DNA from: Treponema sp.
GTDB taxonomy: Bacteria > Spirochaetota > Spirochaetia > Treponematales > Treponemataceae
Length of the DNA: 33,425 nucleotides
Assembly (NCBI GenBank): GCA_016283615.1
Contig: JAEENG010000028.1
Location: 1-33,425 of the forward strand
Reading direction: 5' to 3'
The notes beneath the pieces were generated by a model. It was given only the letters and a program-made list of their open reading frames with translations, did not search any database and was not told where the DNA came from. This document shows, in pieces, positions 1-5,871 of this stretch (positions are counted from its first letter, which is position 1; each line of letters starts with the position of its first letter). The position numbers were made by a program, and so were the translations under genes.

Positions 1-183
1 GGCTGCTCTAAACTCACATCCATCTCATTTATAGACACGACAACCTGGTACAGAACAACGTACTCCAGCAATTGGGAGAACAAAGCCGGCGGAACGTTAA
101 CCGATGTAAGCGCCCCGGCAACAAACGCCACTTATTTTAAGGACACCTACAAAGAGTACTACTGGTACAAACTGGACGAGTAG
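1..183 (+). CDS. C-terminal end of a BspA-type surface protein (partial)
   Basis: An open frame runs from the window edge to TAG at 181-183 and gives 60 residues rich in Thr, Tyr, Trp and Asn. It contains TTTWYRTTYSSNWENK and ends in YYWYKLDE. This Tyr/Trp-rich ending resembles the C-terminal tail I associate with treponemal BspA-family leucine-rich-repeat surface proteins; the repeats themselves would lie outside the window. The family call rests on this tail alone. The gene converges on the minus-strand toxin-antitoxin cassettes, and the first cassette repeat begins directly after its stop codon. It may be the neighbouring gene or an oppositely oriented cassette. Confidence 0.55.
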   Translation, partial: GCSKLTSISFIDTTTWYRTTYSSNWENKAGGTLTDVSAPATNATYFKDTYKEYYWYKLDE

Positions 184-260
184 CACAATCAAAGGCCCGG
201 CGCATCAGCGCCAGGCGCGGCTTGACCGCGACATCCGCTTTGAAGCTTTGCTAGGCGTTA
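184..260 (-). repeat. Cassette-end repeat A (attC-like)
   Basis: GC-rich element filling the gap between two convergent stop codons. It holds two hairpins: GGCGC/GCGCC (199-203 with 208-212, loop ATCA) and CGCGG/CCGCG (216-220 with 226-230, loop CTTGA). After them comes ACATCCGCTTTGAAGC and then TTTGCTAGGC. Read on the minus strand, it begins GCCTAGC directly after the toxin stop codon, close to the RYYYAAC core of an integron attC site. The right-hand core is poor (GATTGTGC). It is most like repeat C at 1739-1781. Confidence 0.5.
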
Positions 261-551
261 TTATTTCACTTTATCATAATGAGTCCACATTCGAATAATT
301 TTTACAGTTCCTTCATACTTTATATCATTAACTGTAACTTCTTCATTGAATATTTCGTAAACTAATCTGTGTTGAATATTTATTCTTCGTGAATACAAAC
401 CTGACAGGTTTCCTACCAATTCTTCACAAGGCGGTTCAAGAGGATTTCGTCTTAAGATTTCAATAAGAGCTTTTGCTTTTCCGTCAAGTTTTGCCGATTT
501 AAGGTTCTTTATATCTTTTACAGCCTGCTTTTCATATTTGATGAGAAACAT
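261..551 (-). CDS. Txe/YoeB-family toxin of a type II toxin-antitoxin pair
   Basis: This is a predicted ribosome-dependent mRNA endonuclease of the YoeB/Txe group (RelE superfamily), held inactive by the antitoxin encoded just upstream. The 96-residue protein shows the family signature: ELVGNLSG, then YSRRINIQHRLVYEI, and a C-terminal RMWTHYD with the His-Tyr pair expected of the active site. Glu, Arg and His/Tyr positions expected for catalysis are present. It is about 12 residues longer than E. coli YoeB because of an insert (NEEVTVNDIKYEG) before the last strand. The start ATG lies three bases after the antitoxin stop, so translation is probably coupled. The stop codon abuts repeat A. Confidence 0.85.
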   Translation of the reverse strand: MFLIKYEKQAVKDIKNLKSAKLDGKAKALIEILRRNPLEPPCEELVGNLSGLYSRRINIQHRLVYEIFNEEVTVNDIKYEGTVKIIRMWTHYDKVK

Positions 552-554
552 TCA

Positions 555-806
555 TTACCACTCAACTTCATCTTCGGAAAGGCAATCTTCTAGAGGAGTA
601 TTTTTGCCCTTTAGCAAAGATTCTGTCATGCCTGGAACAGAGTTTAAATACATTGTTTCCTGAATGGCATTCCAATCATCTTCACCGATAAGAACAGCAT
701 TCTTTCCTTTTGAGTTAGTGAGGGTCAAAGGTTGTGAATTTTCATTTACAAAAGCCATAATTTTAAAAAGATTTGCACGGGCTTTTGTTGCATTCATCGC
801 TTTCAT
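555..806 (-). CDS. YefM/Phd-family antitoxin
   Basis: 83-residue antitoxin that should neutralise the YoeB-type toxin through its C-terminal tail and repress the operon through its N-terminal DNA-binding fold. The N-terminal part (MNATKARANLFKIM, then KNAVLIGEDDWNAIQETMYL) matches the YefM/Phd pattern, and the acidic tail ends EDEVEW. The upstream start is preferred because GGAGGT sits five bases before it; an internal ATG three codons later is the alternative. It is first in the operon, as usual for YefM-YoeB pairs. The promoter contains TGTACA-like operator motifs. Confidence 0.85.
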   Translation of the reverse strand: MKAMNATKARANLFKIMAFVNENSQPLTLTNSKGKNAVLIGEDDWNAIQETMYLNSVPGMTESLLKGKNTPLEDCLSEDEVEW

Positions 807-845
807 AATGTACCTCCGTTTATGTACATTATAGCGTACATTATA
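804..845 (-). promoter_or_regulatory. Autoregulated promoter of the YefM/YoeB pair
   Basis: The 10-mer GTACATTATA occurs twice in direct orientation (824-833 and 836-845), and an inverted version CATAATGTAC overlaps the start codon (804-813). On the minus strand each direct copy contains a TATAAT -10 box. A TGTACA hexamer lies at 823-828, with near matches CGTACA and TGTACC in the other copies. E. coli YefM is known to bind TGTACA cores upstream of yefM-yoeB, so operator function is a reasoned inference. No strong -35 box is seen. Confidence 0.6.
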
Positions 846-850
846 AAAAG

Positions 851-877
851 AGCAAGTAGCTTGAATACTTGCTTTTT
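851..877. terminator. Intrinsic terminator between cassettes
   Basis: AGCAAGTA (851-858) pairs with TACTTGCT (866-873) around a 7-base loop and is followed by a T run on the plus strand. Read on the minus strand, the hairpin is followed by CTCTTTTTAT, so it can stop transcription in either direction. Its position upstream of the YefM promoter would insulate this cassette from its neighbour. Confidence 0.6.
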
Positions 878-899
878 GTCATTGCTGTATATTAAGAAT

Positions 900-931
900 T
901 AACCCCCTCATCTTTTAGATTAAGGGGGTTA
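900..931. other. Perfect inverted repeat (9-bp arms)
   Basis: TAACCCCCT (900-908) pairs with AGGGGGTTA (923-931) across a 14-base loop. There is no T run on either side, so it is not a classic terminator. It lies just outside repeat B and could be part of the cassette-junction structure or a second transcription block. Confidence 0.45.
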
Positions 932-937
932 GCTGTG

Positions 938-1006
938 CGTATAACAACGCACTTAAACGGTGGCGCGGCTTGCCCCGCTGTCGGCTACGAAACTTTGTTA
1001 GGTTGT
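938..1006 (-). repeat. Cassette-end repeat B (best attC-like site)
   Basis: This is the most complete of the four repeats. On the minus strand it starts with ACCTAAC (1003-997), a match to the RYYYAAC core, and ends with GTTATAC (945-939), one mismatch from GTTRRRY. The ends can pair (TAACAA with TTGTTA). The middle has GCGG/CCGC arms (965-968 with 975-978). Length is about 70 bp, inside the attC range. It follows the VapC stop codon by a few bases. It resembles repeat D through GTCGGCTAC. Confidence 0.55.
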
Positions 1007-1014
1007 GTTTTTAT

Positions 1015-1389
1015 TTACCAGATTGTTTTTACATTATATTGTGGAATTTTTGAGTCAGTTGTTACAATTGTTAAATTGTTTTCAGTTGCTTGAGCAATTA
1101 ATAATCTATCAAAAGGATCTTTATGAATATCTGGCAATTTTTTTATTGCTTCAGCATCAAATTCTGTTGGAGGTAGATAAATAAATTCTTCATCTTCAAG
1201 GACAGTTTTTAGTTTTGGAATGTCGATATTAAACTGTAACATACCCTTTGCCTGCTTGATTGCAATTTCCCATAAAGATACAAAACTGAAGAAACATCTT
1301 TTAGTTTCCATGATATTTTTTGCAGTTGAAGAGAGTTCGTTACTGCCTGAGACATACCAGATTATTGCATGTGTATCCAATAAATACAT
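1015..1389 (-). CDS. PIN-domain ribonuclease toxin (VapC type)
   Basis: 124-residue predicted RNase toxin. The PIN-domain acidic residues are visible: Asp in LLDTHAIIW at the N terminus, Glu in SLWEIAIK, two Asp in HKDPFDRLLIAQA, and Asp in TTDSKI. The motif spacing and the HKDPFDRLLIAQA signature fit the VapC group that pairs with DUF2281-type antitoxins. The start codon overlaps the antitoxin stop by one base (TAATG), a typical coupled toxin-antitoxin arrangement. The stop lies just before repeat B. The RNA target cannot be told from the sequence. Confidence 0.85.
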   Translation of the reverse strand: MYLLDTHAIIWYVSGSNELSSTAKNIMETKRCFFSFVSLWEIAIKQAKGMLQFNIDIPKLKTVLEDEEFIYLPPTEFDAEAIKKLPDIHKDPFDRLLIAQATENNLTIVTTDSKIPQYNVKTIW

Positions 1390-1610
1390 TACATGTACTC
1401 CGCAAATTCTTCGAGAGGTTCGTCAAAGTCTGGAGACATTTTGCAAGGTATATCATTTAAACAACCGAATCCTTTTTTCTTGGATACGCTAGGATTCTGT
1501 TTTTCTGGAGTTGTAAATTTATAAAAGACATAATCTATGTAAGTTGCTACTTCATCAATTGCAGCCTGTGGGAGAGTTTTTAATTTATTTTCAAGAGCAG
1601 GATATTCCAT
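1389..1610 (-). CDS. DUF2281-type antitoxin
   Basis: Small partner of the PIN toxin, 73 residues from the chosen start. The opening MEYPALENKLKTLPQAAIDE and the following YIDYVFYKF fit the DUF2281 antitoxin pattern; the C-terminal part is a flexible acidic tail likely to wrap the toxin. An ATG six codons further upstream exists, but GGAGGT lies between the two and sits seven bases before the inner ATG, which decides for the inner start. It is the first gene of the pair. Confidence 0.75.
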   Translation of the reverse strand: MEYPALENKLKTLPQAAIDEVATYIDYVFYKFTTPEKQNPSVSKKKGFGCLNDIPCKMSPDFDEPLEEFAEYM

Positions 1611-1642
1611 ACAATACCTCCGTGACATCCAAGGTCAGTTTT

Positions 1643-1651
1643 ATTATAACA
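1643..1651 (-). promoter_or_regulatory. Extended -10 promoter for the DUF2281/VapC pair
   Basis: On the minus strand TGTTATAAT gives a perfect -10 box with an extended TGn element, about 33 bases before the antitoxin ATG. The -35 region is weak (GTAGAA at 17-base spacing), as often found with extended -10 promoters. Confidence 0.5.
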
Positions 1652-1685
1652 TATATGCTTATTTTTTCTACTGTTAAATAAATAA

Positions 1686-1781
1686 GGCGGGCTTGACCCG
1701 CCGATTTAAAATATTGGAATATTCTATTCTTCCTTTTTCGGGGTTTGACCGCGACATCCGCTTTGAAGCCTTTTTATGTGT
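1686..1781 (-). repeat. Cassette-end repeat C with an extra CTTGA hairpin
   Basis: Two related pieces. At 1686-1702 GGCGGG and CCCGCC form a perfect 6-bp stem with the CTTGA loop. At 1739-1781 lies a copy closely matching repeat A (TTTGACCGCGACATCCGC, then TTTGAAGC), ending TTTTTATGTG. The stem in the second piece has one G-G mismatch and the loop is TTTGA. No good GTTRRRY core is left at the far end, so as an attC site it would be degenerate. The lone Phd-type gene ends 25 bases beyond it. Confidence 0.45.
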
Positions 1782-1805
1782 TCTCATTATCACCAAACAA
1801 GATTC

Positions 1806-2054
1806 TTACAAAATCTCGTCTTGAATACGAACATCTTTTGTGCTAAGCCAGCCTTTTTCTTTTGCGGAATCTTCTCCTTTTTTAAGTTCAGCAAATAAAG
1901 TTTTTGTAGCTGTAAGTTTTTCATAATCCTTTATTGAAATCACCGCATAGCAACCTCGTCCATTTTTTGTGAGAAAAACAGGAGATTCATCTGCTACATC
2001 CTGCAGAACTTCATTATAATTTCGCAAATCTGAAACTGGTTTTATTGAAATCAT
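1806..2054 (-). CDS. Lone Phd/YefM-family antitoxin
   Basis: 82-residue protein with the Phd/YefM N-terminal pattern (SIKPVSDLRNYNEVLQDVAD, then SPVFLTKNGRGCYAVISIKDYEKL) and a charged C-terminal tail. The ATG was chosen over an upstream in-frame GTG because GGGG lies five bases before it. No toxin gene fits on either side: repeat C follows it and its own promoter precedes it. It is therefore either a solitary regulator or antitoxin, or a pair that lost its toxin. A role as an anti-toxin against one of the other modules is possible but unsupported. Confidence 0.75.
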   Translation of the reverse strand: MISIKPVSDLRNYNEVLQDVADESPVFLTKNGRGCYAVISIKDYEKLTATKTLFAELKKGEDSAKEKGWLSTKDVRIQDEIL

Positions 2055-2071
2055 ATACACCCCTTAAAAGT

Positions 2072-2094
2072 TTCGTAATATATTACGAATTATA
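2072..2094 (-). promoter_or_regulatory. -10 box and 18-bp palindrome before the lone antitoxin
   Basis: TTCGTAATA (2072-2080) is followed directly by its reverse complement TATTACGAA (2081-2089), a perfect 18-bp palindrome. On the minus strand a TATAAT box (2094-2089) sits just before it, placing the palindrome over the expected transcription start. This is where an autorepressing antitoxin would bind. Confidence 0.55.
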
Positions 2095-2130
2095 TTGTAC
2101 AGTATTTTGTAAAACATTCAAGAAATAAAA

Positions 2131-2177
2131 AAAACGCGGCTTGACCGCGTTGTCGGCTACAAAGCTTTATTATGTGA
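2131..2177 (-). repeat. Cassette-end repeat D
   Basis: AACGCGG (2133-2139) and CCGCGTT (2145-2151) form a perfect 7-bp stem around CTTGA, followed by GTCGGCTAC and CTTTATTATGTG. It ends exactly where the VapC stop codon begins. The 5' half seen in repeat B is missing, leaving a half-site or degenerate site. The stem differs from those in A and C but still pairs, so the fold rather than the exact sequence is kept. Confidence 0.5.
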
Positions 2178-2606
2178 TTATTCTAAATTCCAATCAGATT
2201 CTTTTACTAAATCCAAATCAATATATTCTTTGTAATGATTAAAATCGTTGTCCAAAGCAAAAATAGAAAAATTATGATGTGTTGCAACAGAACAGATTAA
2301 AAAGTCAGTCATAGAACCTTGTATTCCGTGACTTCGGCATTTATTAAAATATCTTGCGGCCGTTATATAATCTTCTTCCATAAGTTCAAAATCGGAGAAC
2401 GCTTCTAAAGCGCTCCTTAGCTTTTCAAAACGATTTTCATCTGAAATGCCGCACAGAATTTCCTGCCGAATGGCGCCAATCATTATTACCCGGCCGTCAC
2501 GAATAATCTTCTCGAGATAATTAATCATTTTCTTTTCATCATCCGAAAGACTTTTCTTTCTTAGGGCCTTTGACCAAACGGAAGTGTCGACTATGATGAA
2601 TTTCAT
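2178..2606 (-). CDS. vapC: PIN-domain toxin, VapC family
   Basis: 142-residue predicted RNase toxin. Acidic PIN residues are in VDTSVWSKAL (Asp near residue 7), AIRQEILCG (Glu), MTDFLICSVA (Asp) and ALDNDF (Asp). The motif order and length are those of typical VapC proteins. The start ATG overlaps the antitoxin stop (ATGA, four bases), so the two are co-translated. It is only distantly similar to the other PIN toxin at 1015-1389. The stop codon abuts repeat D. Confidence 0.87.
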   Translation of the reverse strand: MKFIIVDTSVWSKALRKKSLSDDEKKMINYLEKIIRDGRVIMIGAIRQEILCGISDENRFEKLRSALEAFSDFELMEEDYITAARYFNKCRSHGIQGSMTDFLICSVATHHNFSIFALDNDFNHYKEYIDLDLVKESDWNLE

Positions 2607-2809
2607 TTTGCATTTCTTGCCCTAAGTTTTTTATAGTCATAATCGGCATCATATTCTACAGTACCAAAAAGATTTATAAGTTCTTCAGATTTCCTTCTCT
2701 GGATAAATTCCTGCAATGCTGTATTTACAGTTTCTTTTTTTGAACTGTAACCGCCGATTTTAAAGGCATTGTTCAAGAGATTATCGTTTATCGCCAAATT
2801 TGAAGCCAT
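2603..2809 (-). CDS. vapB: VapB-family antitoxin
   Basis: 68-residue antitoxin beginning MASNLAINDNLLNNAF. The first half looks like a ribbon-helix-helix DNA-binding fold of the VapB type (GGYSSKKETVNTALQEFIQR), and the second half is an acidic toxin-binding tail. The start is the ATG at 2809, with GGAGGTG six bases upstream; a start 11 codons earlier would run through the operator and the ribosome-binding site. This cassette is the one nearest dnaB and has no repeat on its dnaB side. Confidence 0.82.
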   Translation of the reverse strand: MASNLAINDNLLNNAFKIGGYSSKKETVNTALQEFIQRRKSEELINLFGTVEYDADYDYKKLRARNAK

Positions 2810-2831
2810 AATCACACCTCCATATACCACT

Positions 2832-2861
2832 ATTTTACACATAATTATGTGTAAAAGTCAA
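2832..2861 (-). promoter_or_regulatory. VapBC promoter with a 24-bp palindromic operator
   Basis: On the minus strand TTGACT (2861-2856) and TAAAAT (2837-2832) are 18 bases apart. Between and over them lies a perfect 24-bp palindrome (2833-2856; half-site TTTTACACATAA). A repressor bound there would block RNA polymerase, matching VapBC autoregulation. The promoter lies between the operon and the dnaB stop codon. Confidence 0.7.
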
Positions 2862-2872
2862 ACGTATAAAAA

Positions 2873-4201
2873 TTATTCCACTGCTTTGTTTTCGAACTTT
2901 GTGAATGAAGAAAGGAACAAAAGTTCAACATCGCCGATCGGACCGTTACGCTGTTTTGCAACGATGAGTTTTGCGTCCTGAACCGGGTCCATCTGTCCGT
3001 CTTCTGCCTTTTTGCGCTCGCGGTGAATAAACATTACTACGTCGGCGTCCTGTTCAATTGAGCCCGAACCTCGAAGCTGTGCCAGGTTTGGCTCTGTACC
3101 TTCGGCATCACGGGCAACCTGACAGAGGGCAACAACCGGAATATTCAATTCACGGGCAAGGCTTTTTAGGGATTTTGAAATCTCAGAAACCTGCTCATAA
3201 ACAGGCGCACTTGAATTCTGTGTGGAAATCAAACCGATATAGTCGATAAAGATGATTTTTACCTGATGCTTTTGAACCATACGGCGCGCCATGGCACGCA
3301 GATCCAGAAGCTGCATGTTAGGTGTATCTACAATGTACAGCGGTGCTTCATAAACCCGGCCTGCCGCATCGTTAATCTGCTGCAGTTCAGTAATTTTAAG
3401 CTGACCTGTCCTGATTTTTTTTCCTGAAATACGGGCAACCTGTGACAAAAGACGCTGTCCAATCTGTTCAAATGACATTTCCAGAGAGAAAAATCCGCAG
3501 GCAACATTCTGGTCAACTGCAATATTTTCCATCATTGACAGGGCAAGAGCGGTCTTACCCATAGAAGGACGCGCACCGATAATCGAAAGTTCCGAATTCT
3601 GGAAGCCTCCTGTCATTGTATCGAGGGCACCGATTCCACTTGCAATTCCCGGTAAATCACCCTTGTTGTGATAATGCTGCTGAATCAAAGTTGTAGTTTT
3701 ATTTACAACTTCGTGCATATCATGAATATAAATCGTCTGCCCCATATCAGTCAGGGCAAATATCTTCTTTTCTGCATCATCGAGAATTGCGCGGCTTTCC
3801 CGGCCTTCGTCAAATGCAGATGCATGAATTTCTGATGCAATTTTAATCAAAGAACGTCTTGTCGCACAGTCCAGGACAATCTTTGCATAATATTCAATAT
3901 TGGCGGCTGTTGTAACTTCGCTTGCAAGAGAAGCTATATATGATGGACCGCCCGCCTTGTCCAGTAAATTATGTTTTGTAAGTTCGTTGGTAACGCTTAA
4001 AACGTCACCTGTAATTCCCTGCCCGAAAAGGCTCAGAAAAGCCTGGAATATAATCTGATTCTGCTGTGAGTAAAAATGGTCAGGCTGTAAATATGTAACA
4101 ACTTCTGCAATCGGCGACCAGTCAAACATCAGGGCACCAAGAGTTGCCTTTTCCGCATCCATATTGTGCGGTGGAACAAGATTTTTTAATGATGAATCCA
4201 A
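2873..4201 (-). CDS. dnaB: Replicative DNA helicase DnaB
   Basis: Hexameric 5'-3' helicase that unwinds DNA at the replication fork. The 442-residue protein has the DnaB N-terminal helical domain (from about residue 8, PPHNMDAEKATLGAL), a linker, and a RecA-like C-terminal domain with Walker A GARPSMGKTA (209-218) and Walker B IIFIDYIGL (316-324); the RGSGSIEQDAD motif is also present. Length is normal. The start codon is TTG with GGAG six bases upstream. It is the last gene of rpsF-ssb-rpsR-rplI-dnaB but lies behind a terminator, so it probably receives read-through or uses a weak promoter of its own. Confidence 0.97.
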   Translation of the reverse strand: MDSSLKNLVPPHNMDAEKATLGALMFDWSPIAEVVTYLQPDHFYSQQNQIIFQAFLSLFGQGITGDVLSVTNELTKHNLLDKAGGPSYIASLASEVTTAANIEYYAKIVLDCATRRSLIKIASEIHASAFDEGRESRAILDDAEKKIFALTDMGQTIYIHDMHEVVNKTTTLIQQHYHNKGDLPGIASGIGALDTMTGGFQNSELSIIGARPSMGKTALALSMMENIAVDQNVACGFFSLEMSFEQIGQRLLSQVARISGKKIRTGQLKITELQQINDAAGRVYEAPLYIVDTPNMQLLDLRAMARRMVQKHQVKIIFIDYIGLISTQNSSAPVYEQVSEISKSLKSLARELNIPVVALCQVARDAEGTEPNLAQLRGSGSIEQDADVVMFIHRERKKAEDGQMDPVQDAKLIVAKQRNGPIGDVELLFLSSFTKFENKAVE

Positions 4202-4263
4202 TTTTTACTCCTTCTTTTAAGTTCTGACAGCAGCAAATCCGTCTTAATTCAATTTTTACTGAC

Positions 4264-4296
4264 AAAAAAAGCCGGAAATAAATCCGGCTTTTTTGG
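4264..4296 (-). terminator. Intrinsic terminator after rplI
   Basis: GCCGGA (4271-4276) pairs with TCCGGC (4283-4288), with A/T runs on both sides (extended by A-T pairs). It has a T run in either direction. Lying between rplI and dnaB, it should end most ribosomal-protein transcripts before dnaB. Confidence 0.8.
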
Positions 4297-4334
4297 TTTG
4301 TGTTGTTTCAGGAAACTACCTGAAACTAACCGAC

Positions 4335-4880
4335 TTATTCAGCAGCTTCTGTTTTAGCTTCTTCTGCAGGTGCAGATTCTTCTGCGGCAGCTTCTGCTTT
4401 TTTAGCTGGCTTTTCAGCTGGTTTGTCGTTTGTTTCCTGTCCCTTTACAGAGATTTTAACTTCAGCAACCTGAGCTTCGTAAAGGTGGATAACACAGTGA
4501 TAGTTACCAGTTGATTTGATTGCAACGCCAGGAATTTCGATGCGTTTGCGTTCAACTTCAAAACCTTTTGTAGCAAGGAAATCAGATACAGTCTGGCTTG
4601 TAACAGAACCGTAGAGTTTTCCGTTTGCACTTGCAGGCATTGTAAGGTCAACCAGTGTAGCCTCGAGTTTTTCTTTAAGGCTTGCAGCGTCCTTGCGTTT
4701 CTGCTCTTTGCGTGCTTCAATTTCTTCTTTGCGTGTTTCAAAGTATGCTACAGTTTCAGCATTGTATGGAACAGCAAACATGTGTGGGAAAAGATAGTTG
4801 CGTGCATAACCGTTAGCAACGTTTTTTACATCTCCCATTTCTCCAAGATGTTTTACATCTGTGTAAAGAATAACTTTCAT
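4335..4880 (-). CDS. rplI: 50S ribosomal protein bL9
   Basis: Large-subunit protein L9. The N-terminal domain is clear (MKVILYTDVKHLGEMGDVKN, then ANGYARNYLFPH), followed by the long charged helix (about 45-80) and the C-terminal RNA-binding domain with GKLYGSVT. At 181 residues it is longer than the usual ~150 because of an Ala/Glu/Lys-rich tail from about residue 152. It follows rpsR after a hairpin-containing gap. Confidence 0.96.
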   Translation of the reverse strand: MKVILYTDVKHLGEMGDVKNVANGYARNYLFPHMFAVPYNAETVAYFETRKEEIEARKEQKRKDAASLKEKLEATLVDLTMPASANGKLYGSVTSQTVSDFLATKGFEVERKRIEIPGVAIKSTGNYHCVIHLYEAQVAEVKISVKGQETNDKPAEKPAKKAEAAAEESAPAEEAKTEAAE

Positions 4881-4900
4881 TTCAAGCTCCTCTTGATATT

Positions 4901-4938
4901 AAAAAAGTAACGTCACCAGGAGTTGGATCGCTACTTTT
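4901..4938 (-). terminator. Terminator-like hairpin between rpsR and rplI
   Basis: On the minus strand AAAAGTAGCG (4938-4929) can pair with CGTTACTTTT (4912-4903) with one G-T pair, and is followed by a T run. It sits inside an operon, so it may act as an attenuator that lowers rplI expression, or as a processing site or RNA end stabiliser. Confidence 0.5.
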
Positions 4939-4951
4939 AGATTTTATAAAA

Positions 4952-5272
4952 CTACTCTGCAACGAATGGCAGAAGACAGATTGCACGTGCGCGTTTGATA
5001 GCGAGTGCAAGTTCGCGCTGATGTTTAGCGCATGTACCTGTAATGCGGCGTGGAAGAATCTTGCCGCGTTCAGTTGTAAAGCGTTTAAGACCGTCTGAAT
5101 CTTTGTAGTCGATCTTTGCTTTGTTAGCACAGAAACGGCAAACCTTCTTGCGGAAGAATGTTTTACCTTTGCGTCCGCCTCTTTCTTCGCCTTCGCGTCC
5201 GTCTGAAGCGCCCTGTGTATCTGTTTCGTTTACTTTCTGTTCAACTTCGTTTGTTGTTACTTCGTCTGACAT
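4952..5272 (-). CDS. rpsR: 30S ribosomal protein bS18
   Basis: Small-subunit protein S18, which pairs with S6 on the platform. The S18 core begins near residue 43 (KVCRFCANK) and runs through [20 protein letters not shown] to the C terminus. Cysteines at 45 and 48 plus the later GTCAKHQ suggest the zinc-binding form. The first ~40 residues are an unusual acidic then Gly/Arg-rich extension ([21 protein letters not shown]); most bacterial S18 proteins are about 75-90 residues. The start is supported by AAGGAG six to seven bases upstream. Confidence 0.95.
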   Translation of the reverse strand: MSDEVTTNEVEQKVNETDTQGASDGREGEERGGRKGKTFFRKKVCRFCANKAKIDYKDSDGLKRFTTERGKILPRRITGTCAKHQRELALAIKRARAICLLPFVAE

Positions 5273-5315
5273 ATTAAGTCTCCTTTATAAGTCCGCACAA
5301 TTCATGCGAAAAGAA

Positions 5316-5810
5316 TTAGAATGGGATATCTTCTGAGTATCCGCCGTTACCGCCAAAAGAATTTGAGTCACCCTGGTCCTGGTAAGAAGCCTGCGGGTTT
5401 GAATCGTAACCATTGTTCTGCTGGAATTTCGGAGTATAACCCCCAGACGGTTGAGAACCGCCGTTTTCCGATTTTCCGCCAAGAAGCATAACGCTGTCAG
5501 CAACAATGCCTACTTTACTGAACTTCTGACCGTCTTTTTCCCAGCGGTCCTGTCTGAGATAGCCTTCAACGGCAATCTGCTTTCCTTTTGTAAGATAAGG
5601 CTTTAAATTTTCAGCAGTTTTTCCCCAAATTGTTACATCAAAGAAATTTGCTTCATCAACCCACTGTTCACCCTGTTTGCGGCTGCGGTTTACGGCAATA
5701 CTAATGTTTGCTCTTGCCTGTCCGTTAGGTGTATAAGCAAAGTCACGCTGATCATTACCTAAGTCTCTTACAAGACGGCCTACAAGAACAACACGATTAA
5801 TATCTGTCAT
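5316..5810 (-). CDS. ssb: Single-stranded DNA-binding protein
   Basis: Coats single-stranded DNA during replication, repair and recombination. The OB-fold domain covers about residues 1-110 (INRVVLVGRLVRD, FFDVTIWGKTAENL, YLTKGKQIAVEGYLRQDRW). A Gly/Gln/Asn/Ser-rich linker follows and the protein ends in the acidic tip SEDIPF that recruits partner proteins. 164 residues, normal length. The ribosome-binding site GGAGGTGAT is very strong. It lies between rpsF and rpsR, the usual bacterial order. Confidence 0.97.
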   Translation of the reverse strand: MTDINRVVLVGRLVRDLGNDQRDFAYTPNGQARANISIAVNRSRKQGEQWVDEANFFDVTIWGKTAENLKPYLTKGKQIAVEGYLRQDRWEKDGQKFSKVGIVADSVMLLGGKSENGGSQPSGGYTPKFQQNNGYDSNPQASYQDQGDSNSFGGNGGYSEDIPF

Positions 5811-5871
5811 AAATCACCTCCAAGTGATGAACTTTTTTAGATTGAATCAAATCCTTTATCCGATGAATTGG

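Noticed and set aside
184..2177. GC-rich hairpin repeats as a CRISPR array
   Set aside because: Spacing is several hundred bases, genes lie between the copies and the repeats are not identical.
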